In this document: piece after piece, positions 43,549-52,648 of the stretch
Layout of the letters: the number at the start of each line of letters is the position of its first letter
Position numbering within the stretch: the first letter of the stretch is position 1
Assembly (NCBI RefSeq): GCF_000147335.1
Contig: NC_014502.1
Location: 1-64,000 of the forward strand
Direction of reading: 5' to 3'
DNA from: Gloeothece verrucosa PCC 7822
GTDB taxonomy: Bacteria; Cyanobacteriota; Cyanobacteriia; Cyanobacteriales; Microcystaceae
Length of the DNA stretch: 64,000 bases
Translations under genes and position numbers: made by a program
Notes under the pieces: model-generated
The model's database searches: none
What the model was told of the DNA's origin: nothing
Seen by the model: the letters and a program-made list of their open reading frames with translations, nothing else

Positions 43549-43630
43549 TTGTAACAAAACTTTACATCGTGTTCAATTTTCCACTTATTACCTCTTCACC
43601 CCTAGAAGAACCACAAAAATAAACTTTAAT

Positions 43631-43649
43631 GAAAATGATTATCATTCTT
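43631..43649. promoter_or_regulatory. Fur-box-like sequence
   Basis: GAAAATGATTATCATTCTT matches 15 of 19 positions of the classical Fur consensus, with the central ATGATTATCAT nearly palindromic. No obvious iron gene lies next to it, so it may be an orphan site left by deletion. Confidence 0.45.
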
Positions 43650-43923
43650 GTTCAAGAAAAAAACAAGTAAAAATGCTTGATTTTTTAATTTTAAGCCGCT
43701 AAAAATTTTGACCTTAAGAAAAATTAACATAGTGAACTTTATTTATGTCCAGGTACTTACTATACTTAAGTGATCTATATTTTTTACTTTTATTTCAGGA
43801 ATTGTCGACAATTTTTGCGCCTTTAATAAATTTGCTCGGTTTTTATTATCTCACTTTTTCCCCTTTCTTTTTCCTAAGTATTTTTACTGCCATCCTTGGG
43901 GAAACAACTTGTAGCTTTTTATG

Positions 43924-44202
43924 CTACTTTTTGAAGTGCGGAATGTGGGTTAAAAAAGAAACATAAGGAAGAAAATACATACCTATATCCTCAAAATATT
44001 GGGATGAATCTGATAGTGTATCTAGATTATTTATCCATTTCAAAATATTTTCATGCTCATTATACCACTTTAAAGGATGAGGTTTGTAATCAATCGTTCC
44101 TTCATAGAGAAGTTTAATTCCAGGTTGGTTATTCAAAAAATAACATAATGAAAGCGAGCTACAGCGGCCAGTTCCTAACTCAATAATTAATTTTTTATTC
44201 AT
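43924..44202 (-). pseudogene. Sulfotransferase N-terminal fragment
   Basis: A 92-aa frame beginning MNKKLIIELGTGRCSSLSLC, which holds the 5'-phosphosulfate-binding loop (GTGRCSSLS) of sulfotransferases at residues 10-18. The sequence then follows the family through LLYEGTIDY and YFLPYVSFL but ends at HIPHFKK, about 90 residues in; complete enzymes are 250-300 aa and have a second (RNPYDR-type) motif. So the 3' two thirds are lost. It precedes the ABC transporter gene and would have modified the same glycan. Confidence 0.7.
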
Positions 44203-44224
44203 TTTTATTTTTCTTTAAAGTATT

Positions 44225-46012
44225 CTAACGTTCTACATTACCGTATTGTAACTGATAAAGCTTAGTAAATAAAGAATTATTGTTCAATAAATCTCGAAAA
44301 CTACCCTGTTCTACAAGCCTGCCTCCATCCATTACAAGAATTTGATCTGCTTTTTCAATTGTTGATAAACGATGAGCGATGACAATCACAGTTCGATTTT
44401 GACTGAGAAGACTAATTGCTTCTTGAATTAATTTTTCTGAAATAGTATCAAGAGCATTTGTTGCTTCATCCAAAATTAAAATTTCAGGATTACACAAAAT
44501 TGCACGAGCAATTGAAATACGTTGTCTTTGTCCTCCAGAAAGTTTGATGCCTCTATCTCCTACAAATGTATTATATCCTTCAGAAAGTTCACAGATAAAT
44601 TCATGAGCATGAGCTTGTTTAGCTGCTCCTATAATTTCTTCTTCGGTTGCCTCTGGACAACCATAAGCAATATTTTCTTTAACTGTAGCGCTAAAAATAT
44701 GCACATCTTGACTCACTAGAGAAATATGACTGCGCCATACAGCTAAATTAAGTTGTTTGAGCGGATAATCATCGATATAAATTTCTCCTGATGTCACATC
44801 ATAAAAGCGAAAAATTAAATTAATTATAGTTGATTTACCTGAACCTGAATAGCCAACTAAAGCCGTCATTTTACCTTGAGCTATAAATAGAGAAATGTTT
44901 TCTAGAGCTAATTTATTTTGAGTAGGATAAGAAAAATTAACAGCTTTAAAAGTCATGCCTTTTTTTAAGTTTTTAAAATCAATATTTCCTGATACTATAT
45001 AAGGTTTTTTATCTCGTTCAAGTAAGGAAAATACGGATTTAACATAAGGACTTAAAGCAATGACTTGAGTTAAGTTATAATTTAATTTTTGCACTTGCGG
45101 TTGTAAGCGATAAAGCATAAAAATAAAAGTGATAAGTATAGGTAAACTAATCTGAGCATAGAAGGCAATTAGCATTATAAATACCAGTGTCGCTACCGAT
45201 AATCCTTCAGTAAAAGGTTCAATCACTACAGATTGGATACGTAGTTTTATAGACTTATCTCGGCATTGTTTAGAAGCTTGAAAATAACGGTTTTGTTCGT
45301 AGTTCTCTCTTCCAAATACTCGTATAGTTTTAATTCCAGTAAAGGTTTCTAAGGTTAAGTTACTTAAGTAACGATTGGCTTGTTGGAATTCTCGTGCCAA
45401 CGCTTTTATTTTGAGGGTCAGAGTACGAATTAATCCAGAAATTAACCCAAATACCAATATCACTAATAAAGTTAATTTCCACGATATAAATAATAGAAAT
45501 AAACTAAAAATAACCAACATACATAAATTTATAATTAGCCAAATTAAATAAGTTAATGCTTGGCTTGCAGAGAAAGTTTCTTGAGTAATTAAGTTTAAAA
45601 GTTCACCACTTTTATTGATATCCCAAAAGCTCTGACTGACCGTTATTAATTTTTCAAATACTGCTATACGTAACTGATGAAGAGTATAATCTTGCAACCA
45701 GTAACAAAGTAGCGTATAAAGATAGGATAAAATAACTTTAATTAAAATTGCTACTAAAATACATAATATTAATAATAAGATTTTTTGTTCTGGTTTAAAA
45801 TTAATTAAGTATTGCTCAACATTTTTAAAAAAGACGTTATTTATTTTTGAATAATTCCCGGATAATAAATACAAAAAAGGAATAAGTAAACTAATTCCTA
45901 TACCCTCAGCTAGAGAAGCGAAAATTCCTAAAATTATAATTAATGGAATTCCCCAAGGATAAAGCTGTATTAAGGGATTTATAATTTTAATGGTTTTAAT
46001 TAATTGTAGCAT
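44225..46012 (-). CDS. ABC transporter, fused permease-ATPase (MsbA/HepA-like)
   Basis: A 595-aa half-transporter. Six membrane helices occupy about residues 15-310. The ATPase part has Walker A GYSGSGKSTI (near 387), a Q-loop, signature LSGGQRQR (near 495) and Walker [13 protein letters not shown] (near 520), followed by VIAHRLST. It probably exports a lipid-linked glycan or lipid through the inner membrane as a dimer, like cyanobacterial HepA-type exporters. Genes on both sides are for glycan modification. A degraded relative of its ATPase end lies at 56413. Confidence 0.9.
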   Translation of the reverse strand: MLQLIKTIKIINPLIQLYPWGIPLIIILGIFASLAEGIGISLLIPFLYLLSGNYSKINNVFFKNVEQYLINFKPEQKILLLILCILVAILIKVILSYLYTLLCYWLQDYTLHQLRIAVFEKLITVSQSFWDINKSGELLNLITQETFSASQALTYLIWLIINLCMLVIFSLFLLFISWKLTLLVILVFGLISGLIRTLTLKIKALAREFQQANRYLSNLTLETFTGIKTIRVFGRENYEQNRYFQASKQCRDKSIKLRIQSVVIEPFTEGLSVATLVFIMLIAFYAQISLPILITFIFMLYRLQPQVQKLNYNLTQVIALSPYVKSVFSLLERDKKPYIVSGNIDFKNLKKGMTFKAVNFSYPTQNKLALENISLFIAQGKMTALVGYSGSGKSTIINLIFRFYDVTSGEIYIDDYPLKQLNLAVWRSHISLVSQDVHIFSATVKENIAYGCPEATEEEIIGAAKQAHAHEFICELSEGYNTFVGDRGIKLSGGQRQRISIARAILCNPEILILDEATNALDTISEKLIQEAISLLSQNRTVIVIAHRLSTIEKADQILVMDGGRLVEQGSFRDLLNNNSLFTKLYQLQYGNVER

Positions 46013-46081
46013 TTTTCACTAATTTTAATTTTTTTTTACAAAACTATATTTTTAAAAAAGCTGATAAAATGAGAAAATAAA

Positions 46082-46972
46082 CTAACGTAAATATCTTTTT
46101 GCTTCCTTCATAAATATTCTGAAAATATGAAAAAATGATAAGGTGTTTTCTAGAGCAGTTATTAGGGATTTCATTAGATAAATAATCATGAAATCGTAGG
46201 CTTTTAACCGCCAACATAATTTAGTTACATCATAGTAGGTATAAAATTTATTGGCTTGGTAATGTTTAGCGGCTAAATCCGATGGTAACTTTCGCTTAAT
46301 CACTGGATCTAAAAAAAATATTTCTCTAGACTTGTTCCAGTTTTTTACCAGTTTAGAAATCGGCAGTTGGGTTTTATTTGTATGATGACGACGAATTTCA
46401 ATAATGGGATCTTCTCCGATAAATATAAAGGGGCCTTTAGCAGTCAGACGACACCATAATAACCAATCTTCACCAATATTCAAATGAGTTACAAAATCTG
46501 CTTCATTTAAAAATTTACGCCTAATACAAACTCCTCCCATACAAAAAATTCCCCGTTCGATAATGCGAGGGAACAGATCAATAGGGATCAGATCATCCAC
46601 AATTGAATCCGGTTCAAAGCTCACATTATTTTGCCTATCAAATTCTAGCATTTTTCCATAAGAAGCAACAGCTTCCGTCCTTTTCTCTAGAGCTAAGTAT
46701 AATCAAAGTATTTGGTTTACTCCGAGCATCGGCATCTAAAAAATAAATGTATTTTCCTTGAGAGTGCATAAACCCAGTGCGTTTTGCTAATGCTGAACCC
46801 TGATTTTCTTACTCAATCAATTTGATTCTTGGACCTTTAAGTATATAATCTTTAATAATAGTTTTAGTCTTGTCAGTTAAACCATCATTGACAATAATCA
46901 TTTCCCAACGGCTAAAGGACTGTTTTAGAATGCTATTGATCGCTTCTTCAAGGTATAGCTCGGCATTATAAG
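46082..46972 (-). pseudogene. Family 2 glycosyltransferase, broken
   Basis: The C-terminal 189 residues (46082-46651) are open and contain the acceptor-side motif IGEDWLLWCRL. Upstream, the N-terminal half can still be read: AELYLEEAINSILKQSFSRW, EMIIVNDGLTDKT, then an in-frame TAA (LIE stop ENQGSALAK) and YIYFLDADARSKP with the DxD-type site. A frameshift lies near 46695. The start is missing because a MITE begins at 46973. The enzyme would have added a sugar in the nearby pathway but is dead. Confidence 0.75.
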
Positions 46973-47070
46973 GGGAGCATCACATTTTTGTAAAAACCTA
47001 ACTAAAAGCCAACTACTGCAAAGGTTTCAGCCGCCTAAAAAAAGTTAGAGTGCAAAAATGGGATGCTCCC
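46973..47070. mobile_element. MITE copy C, 98 bp
   Basis: It starts GGGAGCATCACATTTTTGTA and ends GCAAAAATGGGATGCTCCC. Same ends and size as the elements at 18000 and 41784. The flanks (ATTATAAG and ATGAAAAC) do not match, so the site has been rearranged since insertion; it joins a glycosyltransferase remnant to a group II intron remnant. Confidence 0.85.
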
Positions 47071-47448
47071 ATGAAAACAGCTAAAAGCAACAAGCAACCA
47101 ATAATAGAATAATGGAAATCTATCAATTGGAAAATTGTTGAAAAAACTGTTTGGAAGCTTCAAACGAGAATATACAGTGCATCACGTCAAGGCAATATCG
47201 AGCGAATTCGCCAACTCCAGAAAACACTCCTTAACTCGTACTACGCCAAGCTGTTAGCGGTACCTCGGGTGACACAAAAGAATCAGGGAAAACGGACGGG
47301 TGGGGTCGATGGAGTCAAATCCTTAACCCCAAACGAACGACTAGAACTGGCAGGGCGTTTAAAACTTACAGGTATGTGCCAACCCACTCGAAGGGTATGG
47401 ATAGATAAACCTGGAAAGACTGAAAAACGCCCACTATTAATCCCAACT
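47071..47448 (+). pseudogene. Group II intron reverse transcriptase, N-terminal fragment
   Basis: The reading begins ATGAAAACAGC at the MITE edge and, after an in-frame TAA, continues WKSINWKIVEKTVWKLQTRI, then ASRQGNIERIRQLQKTLLNS, KRTGGVDGVKSLTPNERL and DKPGKTEKRPLLIPT. This is the RT-0/RT-1 beginning of an LtrA-like maturase-reverse transcriptase. Catalytic YADD and maturase parts are missing. The intron RNA domains are not visible nearby, so this is a dead fragment. Confidence 0.85.
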
Positions 47449-47548
47449 AGGACTTACGCAGTAACTCTACTTGTAGGAAGTGTCCCACAGACGCATCCAG
47501 CCATAGCATAGATAGTGTCTTAAGTGCGGATTTGTGCGTAAGTCCTTA
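47448..47548. mobile_element. Small inverted-repeat element, about 100 bp
   Basis: TAGGACTTACGCA at the left and TGCGTAAGTCCTTA at the right form terminal inverted repeats. No coding capacity. It cuts the intron remnant. The ends resemble those of the element at 56682 (TAGGAGTTACGCACTC). Confidence 0.7.
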
Positions 47549-47563
47549 AAACCTCGAATCAGG

Positions 47564-50500
47564 CTAAATTACCACAAAATCCGCCGAGGTAATGAGACTA
47601 GAATTAATTCCAGTCAGAGAAGCCAAGGTTTCACTACCAAACTTAACTAGGGTATTGCTACCACTAGCAGTAATGGTCAATTGTCCAAAGCTTAAACCCC
47701 CGGACAGACCTATTTTATCTATCCCATCTTGGAAGTCAGTAATAGTATCTGTACCATCACCGATGCTAAAGATGAAGTTATCAGCACCATTACCTCCTAT
47801 GAGAAGATCATTCCCCTGACCTCCGGTTAGATCATCTGCTCCATTGCCTCCATTAAGGGTATCATTGCCGACTCCTCCATAGAGGATATCTTTACCACTA
47901 CCTGTAGAATCGTTATCATCCCCACTTAACAGGTCATTGCCGGCACCGCCATAGAGGGTATCAGTGCCATTGCCACCCATTAAGGTATCATTACCCGCTA
48001 AACCGTAAAGAAGATCTTTACCATTGCTTCCGTTAATGTAATCATCTCCTGCGCCCCCAGTGATAGTATCATCCTCATTGCCGCCATTAAGGTTTAAACC
48101 AGTAACAGGAATTACATTAACCGTCACTGTAGCGGTACTGCTAAGGCTACCATCGCTCAGAGTATAGCTAAAAGTACCATTCCCTGTAAAGCTATTAGCG
48201 GGGTCAAAGACGATAAAATCATCGCTGGTATTAGCAGGAGTACCGTTATCATTGAGAGTCGCTGTACCACCGACCAGGCTATTAACCTCTGTAATACTTA
48301 ATGTAGAACTATCCACATCGCTATCATTAGCTAAAAGGCTAGTCACAGATATAGTAACAGGAGTATTTTGGTTAGTGGTAGTGCTGTCATTGACGGCAAC
48401 AGGAGCATCATTAACTGGGTTAACGGTAACATTAACTGTCGCGGTGCTAGTACCTCCGTTTCCATCAGAAATCCTGTAGGTGAAGGAGTCTGTACCGTTG
48501 AAGTTAGCGTTAGGCGTGTAAACTAACAAGTCATCGGTTGTATCCCCTGGGGTTCCGTTATTGTTGAGGGTAACAGTGCCGCTATTTCCTTGGGTAAAGC
48601 TATCGATACTTAAAGGATTACCATCAACATCAGTATCATTGCTCAGTACACTGATGCTAACCGCCGTATCTTCATTAGTGGTAGCGCTGTTATTAACGGC
48701 AACAGGAGCATCATTAACTGGGTTAACAGTAACATTAACTGTCGCGGTGCTAGTACCTCCGTTTCCGTCAGAAATGGTGTAGGAGAAGGAGTCTGTACCG
48801 TTGAAGTTAGCGTTAGGCGTGTAAACTAACAAGTCATCGGTTGTATCCCCTGGAGTTCCGTTATTGTTGAGGGTAACAGTGCCGCTATTGCCTTGGGTAA
48901 AGCTATCGATACTTAAAGGATCGCCCTCTACATCAGTATCATTGCTTAGTACACCGATGCTAACCGCCGTATCTTCATTAGTGGTAGCACTGTTATTGAC
49001 GGCAACAGGAGCATCATTAACTGGGTTAACAGTAACATTAACTGTCGCGGTGCTAGTACCTCCGTTTCCGTCAGAAATCCTGTAGGTGAAGGAGTCTGTA
49101 CCGTTGAAGTTAGCGTTAGGCGTGTAAACTAACAAGTCATCGGTTGTATTTCCTGGGGTTCCGTTATTGTTGAGGGTAACGCTGCCGCTATTGCCTTGGG
49201 TAAAGCTGTCGATACTTAAAGGATTGCCCTCTACATCAGTATCATTGCTCAGTACACCGATGCTAACCGCCGCATCTTCATTAGTGGTAGCACTGTTATT
49301 GACGGCAACAGGAGCATCATTAACTGGGTTAACGGTAACATTAACTGTCGCGGTGCTAGTACCTCCGTTTCCGTCAGAAATCGTGTAGGAGAAAGAGTCT
49401 GTACCGTTGAAGTTAGCGTTAGGCGTGTAAACTAACAAGTCATCGGTTGTATCCCCTGGAGTTCCGTTATTGTTGAGGGTAACAGTGCCGCTATTGCCTT
49501 GGGTAAAGCTGTCGATACTTAAAGGATTGCCCTCTACATCAGTATCATTGCTTAGTACACCGATGCTAACCGCCGTATCTTCATTGGTGGTAGCACTGTT
49601 ATTAACGGCAACAGGAGCATCATTAACTGGGTTAACAGTAACATTAACTGTGGCGGTGCTAGTACCTCCGTTTCCGTCAGAAATCCTGTAGGTGAAGGAG
49701 TCTGTACCGTTGAAGTTAGCGTTAGGCGTGTAAACTAACAAGTCATCGGTTGTATTTCCTGGGGTTCCGTTATTGTTGAGGGTAACAGTGCCGCTATTGC
49801 CTTGGGTAAAGCTGTCGATACTTAAAGGATTACCATCTACATCAGTATCATTGCTTAGTACACCGATGCTAACCGCCGTATCTTCATTGGTAGTAGCACT
49901 GTTATTAACGGCAACAGGAGCATCATTAACTGGGTTAACAGTAACATTAACTGTCGCGGTGCTAGTACCTCCGTTTCCGTCAGAAATCCTGTAGGTGAAG
50001 GAGTCTGTACCGTTGAAGTTAGCGTTAGGCGTGTAAACTAACAAGTCATCGGTTGTATCCCCTGGGGTTCCGTTATCGTTGAGGGTAACAGTGCCGCTAT
50101 TGCCTTGGGTAAAGCTATCGATACTTAAAGGATTACCATCAACATCAGTATCATTGCTCAGTACACCGATGCTAACCGCCGCATCTTCATTAGTGGTAGC
50201 GCTGTTATTAACGGCAACAGGAGCATCATTAACTGGGTTAACAGTAACATTAACTGTGGCGGTGCTAGTACCTCCGTTTCCGTCAGAAATCGTGTAGGAG
50301 AAAGAGTCTGTACCGTTGAAGTTAGCGTTAGGCGTGTAAACTAACAAGTCATCGGTTGTATCCCCTGGGGTTCCGTTATCGTTGAGGGTAACAGTGCCGC
50401 TATTGCCTTGGGTAAAGCTATCGATACTTAAAGGATTACCATCAACATCAGTATCATTGCTCAGTACACCGATGCTAACCGCCGTATCTTCATTGGTAGT

Positions 50501-52546
50501 AGCACTGTCATCAACCGCTACAGGGGGTTGGTTAGCAATAACAGGAGCATTCTCGAAGTACAGGATATCGCCATTATAATTCCCCACAAAAGCATCGAGA
50601 TCTCCATCTCCATCGAGATCAGCTAAGGTTGGGGAGGCAGCATTTCCCACATTATCGAGTCCGAAGGGGTTGGTAAGGGGGGCAGCAAAGCTAGGGCTAC
50701 TCTTAGAACCTGTGTTCTCATAGTAGAAAGTATCGCCATCACGATTCCCCACAAAAGCATCGAGGTCTCCATCTCCATCAAGATCAGCGAAGGTGAGGGA
50801 AGCAAAATATCCCACATCGGAGAGTCCAAAGGGGTTGCTAAGGGGGGCAGCAAAGCTAGGGCTACTGCTAGAACCTGTGTTCTCATAGTAGAAAGTATCG
50901 CCATAGCCATTCCCCACAAAAGCATCGAGGTCTCCATCTCCATCAAGATCAGCGAAGGTGGGGGAGGCCACATTTCCCACATCGGAAAGTCCAAAGGGGT
51001 TGATAAGGGGGGCAACAAAGTTAGGGCTACTCTTAGAACCTGTACCTGTGTTCTCATAGTAGAAGGTATCGCCCTTAAAATTCCCTACAAACGCATCAAG
51101 ATCCCCATCTCCATCGAGATCAGCGAAAGTGGGGGAAGCAGAATATCCCACATTATCGAGTCCAAAGGGGTTGGTAACGGGGGCAGCAAAGCTAGGACTA
51201 CTGCTAGAACCTGTGTTCTCATAGTAGAAGGTATCGCCATAGTTATTCCCCACAAAAACATCGAGGTCTCCATCTCCATCAATATCAGCGAAGGTTGGCG
51301 AGGCAACATATCCCACATCGGAGAATCCGAAGGGGTTGGTAAGGGGTGATAAAAAGTTGGGTGGAGCCGCCGTATTGTCGGTTACTCCCTCAACAGTGAC
51401 CGTAACCGTAGCTGTCTGAGTAGCTGTCCCATCGGAAACCGTGTAAATAAAGCTATCTTGTGCCGTTTCACCGGTATTGAGGGATTCAAATTGAGCGTTG
51501 GGGTCGTAACTATAAGACCCGTCAGCGTTGAGGGTTAAGAGGGCACCCGAGGTCAGGGTAATTTGAGTCCCAACACTGCCCGAAACACCATTAACAGCGA
51601 CGATTGTCAAGGTGTCGGCGGCATCGGGATCGCTGTCGTTACTTAAAACGTTACCCGTAAGCGCCGTATCTTCATTAGTAATAGCACTGTCATCAACCGC
51701 TACAGGGGGTTGGTTAGCAATAACAGGAGCATTCTCGAAGTACAGGATATCGCCATCAAGATTCCCCACAAAAGCATCGAGGTCTCCATCTCCATCAAGA
51801 TCAGCGAAGGTGGGTGTTGCAGAAGTTCCCACATTGGAGAGTCCGAAGGGGTTGGTCACGGAGGCAGTAAAGCTAGGGCTACTGCTAGAACCTGTGTTCT
51901 GATAGTACAGGATCTCGCCCTGATTATTCCCCACAAAAACATCGAAGTCTCCATCTCCATCAACATCAGCTAGGGTGGGGGAGGCATAAGATCCCCTATA
52001 GGAGAGTCCAAAAGGGTTGGTAAGGGGGGCAGCAAAGCTAGGGCTAGTGCTAGAACCTATGTTCTGATAGTAGTGGGTATCGCCATAATAATTTCCCACA
52101 AAAGCATCTAGGTCTCCATCTCCATCAATATCAGCGAAGGTGGGGGAGGCATACGATGTCACATTGGAGAGTCCGAAGGGGTTGAAAGAGAAGTCAGCAA
52201 AGCTAGGGCTACTGCTAGAACCTATGTTCTCATAGTACAGGGTATTGCCCTCATAATTCCCCACAAAAGCATCGAGGTCTCCATCTCCATCAATATCAGC
52301 GAAGGTGGGGGCGGCAGAGGCTATCAGATAGGAGAGTCCGAAGGGGTTGGTAAGGGGGGCAGCAAAGCTAGGACTACTGCTAGAACCTGTGTTCTCATAG
52401 TACCGGATATCGCCATAATCATTCCCCACAAAAGCATCGAGGTCTCCATCTCCATCAAGATCAGCGAAGGTGGGGGCGGCAAGAGATCCCACATTGGAGA
52501 GTCCGAAGGGGTTGGTAACGGGTGATGAAAAATTAGGCTCACTCAT
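47564..52546 (-). CDS. Giant calcium-binding adhesin (FG-GAP, cadherin-like, RTX)
   Basis: A 1660-aa protein. From the N-terminus: five FG-GAP/VCBS repeats of about 56 aa with DLDGDGDLDAFVGN calcium loops (about 1-285), a cadherin-like domain (about 285-390), five more FG-GAP repeats (about 395-690), seven nearly identical 101-aa cadherin-like domains (NEDTAVSIGVLSNDTDV; about 690-1400) and an eighth divergent one. RTX nonapeptides (GGAGNDLLSGDDND; about 1500-1590) and a C-terminal end suited to type I secretion follow. It has no signal peptide. It should be a secreted or surface-bound adhesin stiffened by calcium. It lies inside the glycan locus, next to the TIGR03032-GNAT gene. Confidence 0.9.
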   Translation of the reverse strand: MSEPNFSSPVTNPFGLSNVGSLAAPTFADLDGDGDLDAFVGNDYGDIRYYENTGSSSSPSFAAPLTNPFGLSYLIASAAPTFADIDGDGDLDAFVGNYEGNTLYYENIGSSSSPSFADFSFNPFGLSNVTSYASPTFADIDGDGDLDAFVGNYYGDTHYYQNIGSSTSPSFAAPLTNPFGLSYRGSYASPTLADVDGDGDFDVFVGNNQGEILYYQNTGSSSSPSFTASVTNPFGLSNVGTSATPTFADLDGDGDLDAFVGNLDGDILYFENAPVIANQPPVAVDDSAITNEDTALTGNVLSNDSDPDAADTLTIVAVNGVSGSVGTQITLTSGALLTLNADGSYSYDPNAQFESLNTGETAQDSFIYTVSDGTATQTATVTVTVEGVTDNTAAPPNFLSPLTNPFGFSDVGYVASPTFADIDGDGDLDVFVGNNYGDTFYYENTGSSSSPSFAAPVTNPFGLDNVGYSASPTFADLDGDGDLDAFVGNFKGDTFYYENTGTGSKSSPNFVAPLINPFGLSDVGNVASPTFADLDGDGDLDAFVGNGYGDTFYYENTGSSSSPSFAAPLSNPFGLSDVGYFASLTFADLDGDGDLDAFVGNRDGDTFYYENTGSKSSPSFAAPLTNPFGLDNVGNAASPTLADLDGDGDLDAFVGNYNGDILYFENAPVIANQPPVAVDDSATTNEDTAVSIGVLSNDTDVDGNPLSIDSFTQGNSGTVTLNDNGTPGDTTDDLLVYTPNANFNGTDSFSYTISDGNGGTSTATVNVTVNPVNDAPVAVNNSATTNEDAAVSIGVLSNDTDVDGNPLSIDSFTQGNSGTVTLNDNGTPGDTTDDLLVYTPNANFNGTDSFTYRISDGNGGTSTATVNVTVNPVNDAPVAVNNSATTNEDTAVSIGVLSNDTDVDGNPLSIDSFTQGNSGTVTLNNNGTPGNTTDDLLVYTPNANFNGTDSFTYRISDGNGGTSTATVNVTVNPVNDAPVAVNNSATTNEDTAVSIGVLSNDTDVEGNPLSIDSFTQGNSGTVTLNNNGTPGDTTDDLLVYTPNANFNGTDSFSYTISDGNGGTSTATVNVTVNPVNDAPVAVNNSATTNEDAAVSIGVLSNDTDVEGNPLSIDSFTQGNSGSVTLNNNGTPGNTTDDLLVYTPNANFNGTDSFTYRISDGNGGTSTATVNVTVNPVNDAPVAVNNSATTNEDTAVSIGVLSNDTDVEGDPLSIDSFTQGNSGTVTLNNNGTPGDTTDDLLVYTPNANFNGTDSFSYTISDGNGGTSTATVNVTVNPVNDAPVAVNNSATTNEDTAVSISVLSNDTDVDGNPLSIDSFTQGNSGTVTLNNNGTPGDTTDDLLVYTPNANFNGTDSFTYRISDGNGGTSTATVNVTVNPVNDAPVAVNDSTTTNQNTPVTISVTSLLANDSDVDSSTLSITEVNSLVGGTATLNDNGTPANTSDDFIVFDPANSFTGNGTFSYTLSDGSLSSTATVTVNVIPVTGLNLNGGNEDDTITGGAGDDYINGSNGKDLLYGLAGNDTLMGGNGTDTLYGGAGNDLLSGDDNDSTGSGKDILYGGVGNDTLNGGNGADDLTGGQGNDLLIGGNGADNFIFSIGDGTDTITDFQDGIDKIGLSGGLSFGQLTITASGSNTLVKFGSETLASLTGINSSLITSADFVVI
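48390..50510 (-). repeat. Seven 303-bp tandem repeats
   Basis: Each unit encodes one 101-aa cadherin-like domain. Units differ by few substitutions (Thr/Ala in NED(T/A)A, Asp/Glu in TDV(D/E)G, SYTI/TYRI), and the variants recur in a mosaic order, which suggests gene conversion among units. Confidence 0.9.
50560..52540 (-). repeat. Two blocks of FG-GAP-encoding repeats
   Basis: Repeats of about 165-170 bp encode NPFGLSxVG...DGDGDLDAFVGN...YYENTGS. Five units lie at about 51690-52540 and five at about 50560-51350, with a cadherin-like domain between them. The short spacer domain and the repeated ENAPVIANQPPVAVDDSA join suggest duplication of a whole block. Confidence 0.8.
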
Positions 52547-52648
52547 GAGTTAGTTGTCTCCAGATTTAATTGTTGGTTTGATCGACTTATTAGACCTCTG
52601 GCATAAAGCCAAGAACATCAATTGCTGTACAGAAATCATCAATTTTTT

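Larger units (their letters stand above)
43306..43923. other. Gene-poor stretch with repeats and a Fur-box-like site
   Basis: No convincing gene is seen. Plus-strand frames at 43431 and 43745 have poor protein character. It includes a GC-rich patch (about 43370-43415), a 12-bp direct repeat pair and a Fur-like box (listed separately). Confidence 0.45.

Noticed and set aside
43431-43622. Plus-strand ORF of 63 codons
   Set aside because: It crosses the direct repeats, has poor protein character and no start signal.
43745-43966. Plus-strand ORF encoding a hydrophobic 73-aa protein
   Set aside because: It overlaps the well-supported sulfotransferase fragment and has no ribosome binding site or known family.
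48390-50510. CRISPR-like periodicity
   Set aside because: The repeats are 303 bp, coding and contiguous, without unique spacers.
48252-50579. Seven plus-strand ORFs of about 73 codons spaced by 303 bp
   Set aside because: They are antisense shadows of the cadherin-like repeats; the spacing equals the repeat length and the products are low-complexity Leu/Val/Thr text.
50623-51318. Minus-strand Leu/Pro/Met-rich ORFs inside the adhesin
   Set aside because: They are the out-of-frame reading of FG-GAP repeats.
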